A stretch of DNA of 64,000 nt, from NCBI GenBank assembly GCA_018873245.2, contig JAEMBT020000001.1, positions 17,358,220-17,422,219 on the forward strand, read 5' to 3'. The notes under the pieces were generated by a model. The model was not told the origin of the DNA. It saw nothing but the letters and a program-made list of their open reading frames with translations, and did no database searches. The DNA is from Archegozetes longisetosus. Its lineage: Eukaryota > Arthropoda > Arachnida > Sarcoptiformes > Trhypochthoniidae. Positions 33,611 to 44,956 of the stretch are shown piece after piece (position 1 is the first letter of the stretch; every line of letters starts with the position of its first letter). The position numbers and the translations under genes are program-made.

Positions 33611-34933
33611 CAGTTATCTCCAAGTCTAACTAGGAGGGTAAAATATGTTATATTTCTGAAGCCTCTTGATGAAATTGTATGAAAATTTGCATATACATAC
33701 TTAAACTCCCCCGGTTGATAAATATCATGTTTGTTTTTGAAAACATTTAAATTGAGGGTGGTAATTCGATGAAAATGTGAAATGAAAGAAATTTCATTGA
33801 AATTCATATAATAAATCAAATTTAACTTAATTTTTGAATGAGTTATACAAACGATTGTCTGAAAACATTTGTAAACAAAGGATTGAAATTTTATTTAAAT
33901 TGTGTTCAAAATGCCATTTAATGTGGAGGAAAGGGAACTAAAGTTCCGAGAATTTATTGAAATGAGAGCACAGAAAAGGAAAAGCTCTGCAATAATGAGC
34001 CAGTGTGGTAAGTATAAAATAATTATAAATTGATTTGTACTTTAAATTACATTTACGTGTTTTGGCGATAAATAAAAATACATTTACGGAGATTGGAGGC
34101 GGTGAGACAGGCTAGCGGGGGTCATACCCATTATTAATTGTTCGGAAATTAAATTTGAATTTATGTGATTTTCTTCAAAATATGTAATTTTTCATTAAAA
34201 TTTAAATTTCTCATTCATCCTTGCTCATTTTTCAAAATTTAAAATTGATTTATCAATCGTGGGAGTTTGTCTATGATCTTGTCAAATTTGGCTAGAATAT
34301 GTATTATGGTTCCTGAATTATAGCCTGTTTTATCGTCCTAGTTAGACTTGGAGAAAACTGTATTTTGAAGAGAATCACATAAATTCAAATTTAATTTCCG
34401 AACAATTAATAATGGGTATGACCCCCGCTAGCCTGTCTCACCGCCTCCAATCTCCGTAAATGTATTTTTATTTATCGCCAAAACACGTAAATGTAATTTA
34501 AAGTACAAATCAATTTATAATTATTTTATACTTACCACACTGGCTCATTATTGCAGAGCTTTTCCTTTTCTGTGCTCTCATTTCAATAAATTCTCGGAAC
34601 TTTAGTTCCCTTTCCTCCACATTAAATGGCATTTTGAACACAATTTAAATAAAATTTCAATCCTTTGTTTACAAATGTTTTCAGACAATCGTTTGTATAA
34701 CTCATTCAAAAATTAAGTTAAATTTGATTTATTATATGAATTTCAATGAAATTTCTTTCATTTCACATTTTCATCGAATTACCACCCTCAATTTAAATGT
34801 TTTCAAAAACAAACATGATATTTATCAACCGGGGGGAGTTTAAGTATGTATATGCAAATTTTCATACAATTTCATCAAGAGGCTTCAGAAATATAACATA
34901 TTTTACCCTCCTAGTTAGACTTGGAGATAACTG
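33611..34933. mobile_element. Near-perfect 1.3-kb palindromic element
   Basis: TA flanks (33,609-33,610 and 34,934-34,935); ends are perfect inverted CAGTTATCTCCAAGTCTAAC. Arms of about 570 bp are almost identical; one visible difference is five versus six C in a run (about 33,710 and 34,830). The spacer (about 34,190-34,365) contains a second copy of the terminal end (CCTAGTTAGACTTGGAGAAA then ACTGTA at about 34,338-34,363). So an earlier 750-bp element seems to have gained an inverted copy of its own left part. Confidence 0.8.
33911..34007 (+). other. Exon-like open frame in the palindrome arm (also 34,536-34,632 minus)
   Basis: Both arms carry the same 97-bp frame starting ATG (MPFNVEERELKFREFIEMRA...), lysine/arginine-rich, ending at a strong donor G|GTAAGT. 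It looks like a first coding exon, either of an element transposase or of a captured host gene. I do not recognise the protein. Confidence 0.35.
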
Positions 34934-35569
34934 TACGTTTATATAAGTTTACAGTTTGAGTTTAAAATGTTTTTATCTTTAGACTTATGAATGAAACTCA
35001 TTGACAGTGATGCTCAACGCTCGAGCGTTTGGCGCTCGGTAGCGAGCGCGAACGTCGAGCGTTCTACTTTTGCCGAGCGTCTTACCCCCGAGCGCCGAGC
35101 GCGAGCGTTGAGCGTCAAGTCATAGTACGTATCTCCCAAATTAGAAGTACAGTATAGATATTTTTTAATGCAAAAAAAGTTAGTATTTACTAAACATAAA
35201 ATTTTACACAAAAATTTATGACTTATTCTGTTTTAAAGAATTTAGACAGAATCTTTTTGAGTCTGAAACTAAGTGTGTTTACACATGAAAGCGTTTATGA
35301 AAGAGAGACAGACAGACAGAGATTGGTATAAAATGTACAATCAAAAGTTCTAACATTTAAGTCAATGATTATTCAAAAAGTTATAAACTTAACTTATAAG
35401 TTATTACTAGGCTTTTTAGTGCTTTTAAATATGGACTCTAATGTATTGCAATCTCTCTCTTTTATAAACGGTTTCATATCTTCAATATAAACATTTTATT
35501 TATATGAGATCAGATTTTGTACTAAAGTATTTGTTTGGATGGTTTACAATCAGTGAGTATCATATATAT

Positions 35570-36158
35570 TGTTATGAGCTGACTCATAATTTGAGTCTTT
35601 ACAACAGCAAAATGAAGTTATTTTAATTACTCTAGTTTAAAACAAGTCATAGAAACTTCTTATAATAATTATTATATTATGTAAAACATCTATATACGAG
35701 TTTAGTTTCCTATTACAAGATAAAATATGGTTATGATATATAATATGTTATTTCAATCGGGATTCAATTTCTCTAAAAAAGGAATGTGAGAAAATTGAGA
35801 GCAAAAGAAAAGGATATAAGCAAATGTTTGAGAGAAAGTGGGGGAGTGGAGATGTAGTAATGGAAGAGAAAAGATCTGTTGAGGAATTGAACCGATTTTT
35901 TTTTGGTTGACTTAAAATAAAAGTTTAGAGTATAATAGTTACGATAAAGACTATTCGAGTTGAATTTTGCGTTATCAACAAATTTACTGATATATTCAAT
36001 TGTTTTTCATATGTTAATCAATATTTTTCTTTGTAAAACTTAAGTAATAAAATTTTATATTTTGACTTTAAACAGTGTCTTTAGCAATTAAATAAAAATA
36101 ATAAATATATAAGTTGTAAATAGCTAAAGAGTTGATTCTAGGGATCTCCAGCATAACA
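35570..36158 (+). repeat. 5' LTR
   Basis: 589 bp, TGTTATGAGC to GCATAACA, with AATAAAA polyadenylation-type signals near the end. Followed after a T-run by TGGTGGAGGC, a weak candidate primer-binding site near 36,164; the tRNA is not identified. Confidence 0.92.
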
Positions 36159-36192
36159 TTTTTTGGTGGAGGCTTTTAAGTTTCTGGTACCT

Positions 36193-38106
36193 ATGGCTAC
36201 TGCAAGAAGTGGTTACTCTAGCCCTACTACTGAGGTCTATTCTCAAAAGGGAGGAAGTGATGACGAGTCATCAAAAAAGTGAGTCTAATAAGTTTAAATA
36301 TAGTAGATTTTACAACCAGTCAACCAAGGATTTACATAATCCAACATTTTATATTGAGAGAAATGATGAGATGAGTGAATTTTGTGAAAAACCTAAACCT
36401 AGTATTATTCGTTTTATGGATATTTTTCCATTTGTCCCTAAAATTAGAATAGAAAAGCTTTTTGAATATTATGATTTGAAACATGGTCATGAGACCAGGA
36501 AATGGCTTAGACTTTATGATATATTATCTGAAGCAGAGTTAAATGACATAATTGAAAAATATAGTTGTAATGATATCTCACGCGAACATGAGATATCTGA
36601 TAGAGACATATACTCACATAAGCTTTTAGATAAAGATAAATTTGACACCAATATTAAAAGCCAAGGTTTCACCGGCCCTAAAACTAAAGTTAAAGTTGTT
36701 AGTGATTTAGCAGAAAATAACTATCAAAATTCGATATTGAATAATAATATGATATCTAATCAAAACGAGGCTTTTGGTCTTCCAAGAACAAATGTTTTCA
36801 AAGATTGTAATCCGAGATATAGTAATTGCGATTATAAAGTTAAAAGGAGGCATTTCATCTAAATAAGAATAACGATTATATTTCACCTAATAGCAGGAAT
36901 AATAATGTTATGCATGCGGCTGACAGCAGCCCTAATCGTATTACGAGTAATTCGAACCTTGAAACGCTCAAGCTTGTTGATGCATTAGAGGATTTGACTT
37001 TAGGTACTAATGTTACCTACAGACCACCCATTTTCTCTTCTGATTCTGACCCTAAAATTTGGATTAAAAAATTTGAGAAGGCGGCAATTATTAATGGTTG
37101 GAGAGATCAACATAAAGTTAAAAATTTTCCTAAATATGTAAGCGATGAAGTAATTAATTGGATTTCTGAGAAATTTTCTGATTTAGGATCAATTAACTTT
37201 AATACATTGAAGTGTGAATTCTTGAATGAGTTCACAGCTAGAGATAGAGGCATTAGTAACCGTATAAAGTTATCTCAATTAAGACAAGGCAAAAATGAAA
37301 ATGTTAGAATTTTCTTCAGAAGAGCTCTGGATCTCTGTGAGTCTGTTGATGAACATATGCCAACTAATTATAAAATCGATGTTTTAGTTTATGGGCTTAA
37401 ATATGAAATAAGAAAACAAATTTTAAGTATTGGTGTGTGGCCTTTGACAGGTGGCATACGTCAACTAAAAGAAATGGCTCTAAATGCTGAACAAATAATT
37501 GAAATGAACAAAATGATCGATAATCCCTTCTGTCGTAATAAAAGTTTTGATAAAAATTTTAAACAGAAATCTAATTTTGATAAAGGTAATGAAAATTCCG
37601 ATAAATATTTTAATCATCAGAATGATGAAGACAAAAATCAAAGCGAACAATCAGAACAATATTCCAGAGGAAGTAAATTAATGAAATGTTTTGCATGCGG
37701 AGACCCTAATCATAAAATTGCTAACTGTCCACATAAAAATTTAAGTGAACATGTTGTGAAAAAGATTCAACAAGATGAACATGATTCAAATGATGAGAGA
37801 AAAAATTTCAAGCCATACTATAATAGGAGATATAATAATTATAGTATTTCTAAAACCTATGCGAAATATCCTAAAAATAACAATTATAATCATAGAAAAA
37901 GTGGCTATGTGTTGGGCAATAAGAACAATAATGAATATGTTTGCAAAATGTACAAAACTAAAGTACACTTAAATCAAGAAATGCCTAATCTTATTGGAAA
38001 TTATCCTAATGCTGCTAATCGAAATGAGATTCAAGTAAACTATGAAAATCCCGAAACTAATTTAAACGAGAATTCGGACCTTCCGGAGGTGGGGTCCAGG
38101 AACTAA
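36193..38106 (+). pseudogene. gag: gag, interrupted by two frame changes
   Basis: The likely start is ATG 36,193 (MATARSGYSSPTTEV). The first frame stops near 36,280 just after an A-run; a second frame covers about 36,282-36,862; the first frame resumes to 38,106. The last part (from about 36,910) carries the retrotransposon gag fold (WIKKFEKAAIINGW, LSQLRQGKNENVRIFFRRAL) and one CCHC zinc knuckle CFACGDPNHKIANC at about 37,687. It forms the capsid/nucleocapsid in the family. Two opposite frame changes suggest damage or homopolymer sequencing errors. Confidence 0.75.
38061..38097 (+). promoter_or_regulatory. Predicted -1 ribosomal frameshift signal, gag-pol
   Basis: The heptamer TTTAAAC at 38,061-38,067 is read T TTA AAC in the gag frame, a canonical X XXY YYZ slippery site. 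It lies immediately after the last stop in the pol frame (38,058-38,060). Eight bases later a stem can form (GGACC at 38,076 with GGTCC ending 38,097, extended by two G-U pairs). gag ends at 38,106, giving a 46-nt overlap. Confidence 0.75.
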
Positions 38107-38144
38107 CTCAGAAAATTCCTCCCAGTTATGCACTGAAGTTCAGT

Positions 38145-41100
38145 TTGTTAGATTTTGATGGACTTTTGTATGTTCCACTAGAAGTTAATAATGTCCAAAC
38201 AAATGGCTCTATTGATACTGCATCTACTAATACAGTAATAAGCTATGATTTTTTCAAAAAGTTAGACCTGAATTTACAGTCTACAGAAAATTTGGTTGAA
38301 GGTATCAATCAGAAAATTGTTGTTCCTGTTGGAGAAACTTCAATAAATGTTAAATTTTTGAATAAACAAATTTCGTTGAGAGTCGTTGTTGTCGACGGAT
38401 TCGATGATAATATACTTTTGGGTTCGGATTTTCTTGAAGGTCTTGGTATCAAGATTGATTATTTTACTAAAACTGTTACTTGCGATAATCAAAAATTAAA
38501 TATCTATAATAAAACCAAACCAAAAACATTTCATTGTAAAAAGACAACTATAATCCCACCAAACAGTTATAAATTTATTGAAGTTTATGCAAGCAAAGAT
38601 ATAGACGCGCATTGTGAAATCGATCCAATATCTAGTTTATTAACCAGACATAATTTATTGTGCGCCAATTCCTTATTTTTCCCCGAATCACCAGAGAGTC
38701 ATAAGGTTTTAATAGCAAACTTTACAGATTTGCCGCAAAATATTTTTAAAGGGCAAACCATTGGTGTCGAATCGAAAGAAAATTTGAACTATTATGATCC
38801 TATTTTAAATGTTAATGAAACTAATTCTGGAAAAATCGTAAAAGTGAAAAAAACTTGTAAAATTTCACCAAATATTAAATTTCAAAAATTAAATTCTCGT
38901 AAACTGCAAGTTTTAGCTAATATTAGTAGAGAGTTAGATTTTGAGCATAATACGTTGTCTGTCGATAAAACTGAATATTTGAATTTTAAGATCAATGAAA
39001 ATTTGAGTTCTGATCAAAAGTTTAAATTAAACTCGTTATTAGAAGAATTTGAGTCTGTATTTAGCAAGCATTCATTAGATGTAGGCTATTGCGATATAAT
39101 TAAGCATAAAATTGAAACCGATGGCAAAATTATAAATATTCCTAATTATAGAATGTCAAAAATTGAAAAGGAATTTATCCGAAAAGAAATACAACATTTT
39201 ATTGATGTAGGTATAGTCGTTGAGTCCACCTCAAGTTATAACAGCCCAATATTGTTGTGTCCTAAGCCAAATGGTGTCCGTTTAGTTTTAGATTATAGAA
39301 AATTAAACTCAATTACAAAAAGTGATGTTTTTCCGATTCCCCCAGTTAAAACTGTATTGAGCGCCTTAAGTGGTAATAAATTTTTTGGTAAGATCGATTT
39401 GACTCATGGATTTTTTCAAGCTGCTTTAGATGAGGAAAGCCAAGAAAAGACGGCTTTTTCTACCGACACCGGTCATTATCAATTTGTAGTTTTGGCACAA
39501 GGCTTAAAGAATTCTCCAGCTTGTTTCTCTCGAACTCTAAATAAAGTAATCTGTGGCCTCGGTTGGGAAAAAGTTATAAATTATGTTGATGACTGTATAA
39601 TTTTTGCAAAAAAATTTGAAGAATTTCTCATAAGATTGCGATTAGTTCTTGAAAGATTTAAGAAATTTAATTTGAAATTAAAAGCTTCAAAATGTGAGTT
39701 TGCTATGAATTCAATAAAGTTTTTAGGTTTTAAAATTGATGAGAATGGGATTGGTTTGGATGAAAAAAAGGTCGAAGCCATTGTTGCCATGCCTGAGCCA
39801 CAAAATGTGAAACAGTTACAGAGTTTTTTAGGTTGTGTTAATTTCAACAGAGATCATATTAGCCATTGTAGTGTCATTGCACAACCGTTATATAACTTGA
39901 CAAATAAAAATGTTAAATTTGAATGGACTGATAAACATAGAAAAGCATTTAACGAGTTAAAAATTGCCTTAATCAAAGCCCCAATACTTTCTCATTTTAG
40001 AGATGATTTGCCTATTATTGTTAAAAGCGATGCTTCATATTATGGAATAGGAGGTTGTCTTTGTCAGACTTATCCGAACAATAGTGAAAGGGTTGTTTGT
40101 TATACAAGTAAAACATTATCTAGTTATCAAAGAAATTGGTCAATAAGCGATAAAGAATATTTTGCTGCATATTTTACCATAAGTGAATTTAGACCTTATC
40201 TAATAGGAAGAAAGTTTATTTTGATTACAGACCACTCAGCGATCTGCTGGATAAGGAATACTAGTAAGGTTAACAGTAGATTATTCAGATGGACACAGTA
40301 TTTAAGTGATTTTGATTTTGAAATCAAATACAGAGGTCCAAAGTATACATGTCAAGCTGACTGTTTGTCTCGTTTGCCGATTGATAATAAAGAAACTGAG
40401 TTTGATAATCCTGAGATTGGATTTAAGATTTTCAAATGCAATAAAAGTAAAAACATTGATATTTCTACTGAACAGAGAAATGATAGCAAAATAAATGAAC
40501 TAATTGAATCTTTTAAAAAGGGTGAAGTTAATGAAAAGGACAATTTATATTTAGGGGTTGAAGACCAAATACTTTATAAAGTTATTGAAATTGATGGCGA
40601 AAATCATTTTGCTATTTATTTACCTGAAAAATTCAGGTTAGATGTTTTGAAAGAGAATCATAATAATCCGTTAAGTGGTCATTATGGTTGTTATGTAACG
40701 TATAACAGAATTAAACCTAAATATTATTGGCCTAACATGTATGCAGATGTAGAAAAATATGTGAAGAATTGTCATGATTGCCAATTGAATAAAATCTCTC
40801 GTAAATTACCTCCAGGAAATTGTCAACTTTTGGAAGTTGAAAATCCTTTTTCTCGATGTGAAATCGATATTATTGGCCCTTTGGATGAAACGATTAGGGG
40901 CAATAAATATATAGTAATTGCAATTGATAATCTAACCAAATACGTTGAAATGCGTGCTATCCCAAAACAAGATGCACTTAATATTGCGAGGTTCATATAT
41001 GAGGATATAATCACGAGACATTCGCCGCCTCTCATTTTGCAAAGCGATCGCGGCCAAGTATTTCTGAGTGAAGTAGTATCAGCATTAATATCAGTTCATC

Positions 41101-42005
41101 CACCGATGATTCAGAAATATACGAGTGGATTCAATCCCTCGTGTCAAGGCTTAGTCGAGAGGACAAATGCCGTTGTGAAAGAGTATCTTAGATCTTATTG
41201 TTATGTGGACGATAAAGATTGGGATTTGCTAATACCATCATGTCGTTTAAGCTTAAACACAAAAATTCATACTTCTACCAATAAAAGTCCATTTGAGCTG
41301 TTATATAATCGAAAACCATATACTTATTTGGACATGAAGTTGGGTTACAAAAGGAAAACAACTGATAAATACAAAAATTTATTCAGCGATAAAGCCAAGT
41401 TAAAATATAAAAAGGAAATTGAGAAAGTCAAAAAGCGCATAAAAAACAAACAAATTAGAGCTGCAATAAATTATAATGATAAACATCGACAGCCTATTTA
41501 TTTGATAGGAGATCTTGTAGTTATTAGAAATAGACATATTAATCCCAACAAGCATAAAGCGTTTCAAAGCAAATATGAAGGGCCATATATTGTTATCATG
41601 CGATGCAGTCCTAGTTTATACTTATTACAAAGTGTTCGTGATCCTGGTATTCATAGAAAAGTTAATATTCGTTTAATGGAATCTTATTATTCAAATAATT
41701 ATGATTTTTTGAAATCTAATCCATTGCCAGAAAAATATATGGCTGATATTGAAATGCTAAATACTGAAATCAATTCCGCTACAGATTCTGAATGTGATGA
41801 ATCTAATGATGAGACTGAAGTGTACTATAAATCAGATAGTGCTGATACGTTTGACAATCCTGATTCTTCTTATGATAAGCTTACAAAATTAGATTTAGAG
41901 GAAGATGTTCTTTCGGAGTATCAGGAATATGATAGGTTATATGGCACTAGAACTGGGCGTAAAATTAAAACGCCTAAAAAGTATGAAAATTATGTTTTAT
42001 ATTAA
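38145..42005 (+). CDS. pol: pol polyprotein (protease, RT, RNase H, integrase)
   Basis: Open for 1,286 codons from the first ATG; the functional frame begins at the overlap with gag about 38,061 by -1 frameshifting. Order: aspartic protease (GSIDTASTNTVIS near residue 23-35), reverse transcriptase (LDYRKLNSIT, then the active-site YVDD near residue 483), RNase H (VKSDASYYGIGG, ITDHSAICWI), and integrase with an H-H-C-C finger (HNNPLSGHYG...C.DC) and catalytic Asp/Asp/Glu regions (CEIDIIGPL, LQSDRGQVF, SCQGLVERTN). No lesion is visible. It would copy RNA to DNA and integrate it. Confidence 0.93.
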   Translation: MLDFDGLLYVPLEVNNVQTNGSIDTASTNTVISYDFFKKLDLNLQSTENLVEGINQKIVVPVGETSINVKFLNKQISLRVVVVDGFDDNILLGSDFLEGLGIKIDYFTKTVTCDNQKLNIYNKTKPKTFHCKKTTIIPPNSYKFIEVYASKDIDAHCEIDPISSLLTRHNLLCANSLFFPESPESHKVLIANFTDLPQNIFKGQTIGVESKENLNYYDPILNVNETNSGKIVKVKKTCKISPNIKFQKLNSRKLQVLANISRELDFEHNTLSVDKTEYLNFKINENLSSDQKFKLNSLLEEFESVFSKHSLDVGYCDIIKHKIETDGKIINIPNYRMSKIEKEFIRKEIQHFIDVGIVVESTSSYNSPILLCPKPNGVRLVLDYRKLNSITKSDVFPIPPVKTVLSALSGNKFFGKIDLTHGFFQAALDEESQEKTAFSTDTGHYQFVVLAQGLKNSPACFSRTLNKVICGLGWEKVINYVDDCIIFAKKFEEFLIRLRLVLERFKKFNLKLKASKCEFAMNSIKFLGFKIDENGIGLDEKKVEAIVAMPEPQNVKQLQSFLGCVNFNRDHISHCSVIAQPLYNLTNKNVKFEWTDKHRKAFNELKIALIKAPILSHFRDDLPIIVKSDASYYGIGGCLCQTYPNNSERVVCYTSKTLSSYQRNWSISDKEYFAAYFTISEFRPYLIGRKFILITDHSAICWIRNTSKVNSRLFRWTQYLSDFDFEIKYRGPKYTCQADCLSRLPIDNKETEFDNPEIGFKIFKCNKSKNIDISTEQRNDSKINELIESFKKGEVNEKDNLYLGVEDQILYKVIEIDGENHFAIYLPEKFRLDVLKENHNNPLSGHYGCYVTYNRIKPKYYWPNMYADVEKYVKNCHDCQLNKISRKLPPGNCQLLEVENPFSRCEIDIIGPLDETIRGNKYIVIAIDNLTKYVEMRAIPKQDALNIARFIYEDIITRHSPPLILQSDRGQVFLSEVVSALISVHPPMIQKYTSGFNPSCQGLVERTNAVVKEYLRSYCYVDDKDWDLLIPSCRLSLNTKIHTSTNKSPFELLYNRKPYTYLDMKLGYKRKTTDKYKNLFSDKAKLKYKKEIEKVKKRIKNKQIRAAINYNDKHRQPIYLIGDLVVIRNRHINPNKHKAFQSKYEGPYIVIMRCSPSLYLLQSVRDPGIHRKVNIRLMESYYSNNYDFLKSNPLPEKYMADIEMLNTEINSATDSECDESNDETEVYYKSDSADTFDNPDSSYDKLTKLDLEEDVLSEYQEYDRLYGTRTGRKIKTPKKYENYVLY

Positions 42006-42646
42006 ATAATGAAAATGGGTTTCTTTCAAAACTACATTTATTTTACAGTTAATTTTATACGCTACTACAAAGCCCATAAAACTCTCACATAAAAATCCAG
42101 TATTTTTTCATTAATATTTAAACGAAAAGGTAAATACGAAAGAATATTTTATTGCGTTCCAGTTATAATCTGTAAAATAAATTGTTTCACAAACCACTCA
42201 TCTCAAAATATCTTAGACCTATTATAAATCTGAGCCTACTCTACAAACCTGATGACTCGTCTACGGTCATACGAATAAATCTTTTAACTGCTTTATAGCT
42301 ACCCCTCATTTTCAACTATATAAATATCGAATATTTAATAAGTCCACCAACAGATAACTAAAACTTTAAATAATTTTTCATTTGAGGACAATAAATTTGT
42401 TTAGTTAAAATTTTCCGAATATTTTTAGAGTACCCAAATTTATCAGTTTTGAGAACCTGAAATTTTAATCATTTAATTAATTGCTCAAGATTCTCTATCT
42501 AATTGAAATTACATTGTATATTAAATTGATTTTTATTTTTAAATATTGAATATATCAGATAATATTTCCGGATAAATATATCATAAATATACCGAGAGTT
42601 CAAGAATATTTCCCAAATAATAGTACATCAAAGTTTGATTGTCAAA
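42006..42646 (+). other. pol-env spacer
   Basis: About 640 bp without a gene. In errantiviruses env is made from a spliced RNA whose acceptor lies in this area; I cannot single out the site. Confidence 0.5.
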
Positions 42647-44956
42647 ATGTTGTTCGTGAGGTTGTTATTCGTAATACTGACTACTCATAAGATTGGGTTT
42701 ATTGATTCGATAATATCTCCGTTAAAAAATCAAACTTATTTGCTTGCAACTGGGTCTCACGGCTTAAAAATTAGTCATCATGGACAAGCATATATTTTTA
42801 GTGGTTATTGGTCTCAAATAATTGAAATAAAATTTCCGACGATATTGAGCTCAAATTATTCGATTCCTAAACAATCTCTGAGATGCTCTATTAATTCTAA
42901 TAAAGATTTGAGGGATCTATGCGATCGTTATAACCTTTTGATTGGGAGTATTTACGAAGCATCAGATGGTTTTAATAATATATTACATGAAAAATTGAAG
43001 AACCTTATCAATGATCAACCCGTACATTCATGGTTTATGAGACAAAAAAGATTCGTTACTATGATGCCCTTTGTTGGCGATGCATTGAAGTTTTTATTTG
43101 GTACTTCAACTTCTCATGATATACAAGAGATAAATGAGAAATACAATATGTTAACTAATTTAGTAAAATCCGAGATGTCACAAACCGCAACTTTGAAAAA
43201 ACAACTTTTAGGTTTAACAAAACTAACCCAAGAAAATACTGATAAAGTGAATAAAGCTTTCTCGGAACTGGCGACCCATATAAATTATTTAGAATCCATG
43301 TTCAAATTGGCTTTTGATAGATACTACAATTTGAGTTCATTAATGGAATTTTACAGATCTATGGAAAGAAAAATGAATGAAGCACTTGTTAGTTCTATTA
43401 TTTCGCTTTATAACTTATCAATGTTTGAGCATATAATTGAAGATTTAGAGGAATCTTTAATACAGTTGAGAAGAGGATTATTACCATTAAATCTATTACC
43501 TTTCAAACAGCTACAAACTATACTCGAGAAAGTAACTCAAGATGTGAAACCCTTGTATACTCTGGGGATAAATGAAAAAAATTCAGACTTTTATTATTTA
43601 TTACCATTAGTCAAATTCGCATTAGTGCCTAATGGTTTGATATTAAGATTATCTATTCCGCTACAAACCATAAATACTGAAACGCATTTTCAGATACTTA
43701 ACCCAATAACCTCAGCTATTCCATGTTCACAACAGTACTGTCAATGGTTTGGACGAATAAACTCATCCGAAACTTATATAACTCTATCTTTAAAAGGAAA
43801 GAGTTGGCTATCTGATAACGAACATCTAAAAATTCATAGTGAAATTGACTTGTCCACTTTTAACTGTGTGACCATTGGTAGTGACAGCCTCTGTTACACA
43901 ATGGATCCGTCTTTGATTCAAACTGTAAGCGCCTGTACTATCGCGATATGGAGTTGGAATTTAGAACAAATAACTAAGTTTTGCCAATTTGAGATATCAC
44001 TTAAACACCAATATCAGCCCATTAGAATAACAGAAGACACATGGATTTTACATAAGGAAATTATTTCTCATTATGATGTCATTTGCATGAATATTGGGTC
44101 AAAAAGTAGAGAATTGGTAAATTGGGCGGAAGAAGTAACGGTTGATACTAATTGCTACCTAAGAACGGGAAATTACATACTTTATGGTCCACTGAAATAT
44201 AGAGACTCACGATTAGATTTGGTGAAGAGCAAGCCACCCATTTTTTTATTTGATAAACAGTTTTTTAACGATAATATCGGGTCTAGAGATGAAGATCTCA
44301 GTGTTGGAACCGAAAAGCCTATTGAAATCAAGCGGTTAAATACTACTAAATATCGAGATTATTTGCAGCTCGACTTGAAAGCGACAACTGTCGCTATGGA
44401 CCAATTATGGACTGTATCAGAGGACTTTGCGGAGAGAATAAGGACCATCGAAAAATTACAAAAGCACACAACCAATACTGTAACTTGGCAAGGAATGATT
44501 CATTCGATAACTAAACTCCTATTATTCTTTACGTTTCTATCTATTACATTAACTTTGATAAGAAGGGGAAATGATTTAATTGGGATGGGACCTATTATTA
44601 TCGTCAATGCAAATCTAGCTGAAGCTCAATTGGTTAATGAAGTGAACGAAATTTCTTATCTAGAAACTGTAGTACATGATCCGATCAATCCTATCATTAA
44701 CATTATTCTAATAATTTTTGGATTTGCAATACTGTTTGGAATGAAGAAATTTAACTGGTTTCGGACGATTGAGATGACAACTCATTTTGGAGTCTATGAT
44801 AAGACTAATAATAGTGTTGAAATTTCAAATTACGGATGTTTTGTTTATGTATCTTTTAATTTTTGTCTGTTTCGTATTTTAAATCGTATATTAGAGAAGT
44901 GGTCATACGAGTTCCGGTTGATTGTTTGGACGGTTCTGTCGGGTATGGATTTATAA
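42647..44956 (+). CDS. env: env-like membrane fusion glycoprotein
   Basis: 769 codons from ATG 42,647. An N-terminal hydrophobic signal segment (MLFVRLLFVILTTH) is followed by an ectodomain. A furin-type site RQKR at about 43,048 precedes a hydrophobic fusion-peptide-like segment with G(D)ALKFLFGT, as in insect errantivirus Env and baculovirus F proteins. A heptad-rich region follows. Two hydrophobic stretches near the C-terminus (LLLFFTFLSITLTLI and IINIILIIFGFAILFG) include the membrane anchor. The family mediates membrane fusion. The open frame is intact as read. Confidence 0.88.
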   Translation: MLFVRLLFVILTTHKIGFIDSIISPLKNQTYLLATGSHGLKISHHGQAYIFSGYWSQIIEIKFPTILSSNYSIPKQSLRCSINSNKDLRDLCDRYNLLIGSIYEASDGFNNILHEKLKNLINDQPVHSWFMRQKRFVTMMPFVGDALKFLFGTSTSHDIQEINEKYNMLTNLVKSEMSQTATLKKQLLGLTKLTQENTDKVNKAFSELATHINYLESMFKLAFDRYYNLSSLMEFYRSMERKMNEALVSSIISLYNLSMFEHIIEDLEESLIQLRRGLLPLNLLPFKQLQTILEKVTQDVKPLYTLGINEKNSDFYYLLPLVKFALVPNGLILRLSIPLQTINTETHFQILNPITSAIPCSQQYCQWFGRINSSETYITLSLKGKSWLSDNEHLKIHSEIDLSTFNCVTIGSDSLCYTMDPSLIQTVSACTIAIWSWNLEQITKFCQFEISLKHQYQPIRITEDTWILHKEIISHYDVICMNIGSKSRELVNWAEEVTVDTNCYLRTGNYILYGPLKYRDSRLDLVKSKPPIFLFDKQFFNDNIGSRDEDLSVGTEKPIEIKRLNTTKYRDYLQLDLKATTVAMDQLWTVSEDFAERIRTIEKLQKHTTNTVTWQGMIHSITKLLLFFTFLSITLTLIRRGNDLIGMGPIIIVNANLAEAQLVNEVNEISYLETVVHDPINPIINIILIIFGFAILFGMKKFNWFRTIEMTTHFGVYDKTNNSVEISNYGCFVYVSFNFCLFRILNRILEKWSYEFRLIVWTVLSGMDL

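Noticed and set aside
35005-35125. Regular GAGCG/GCGAGCG units considered as a CRISPR-like or satellite array
   Set aside because: No constant repeat-spacer length, and the mirror-image copy at 46,255-46,390 plus the 8-bp duplication show hAT subterminal repeats.
39581-41035. Several minus-strand open frames under pol
   Set aside because: They are shadows of the 1,286-codon pol frame.
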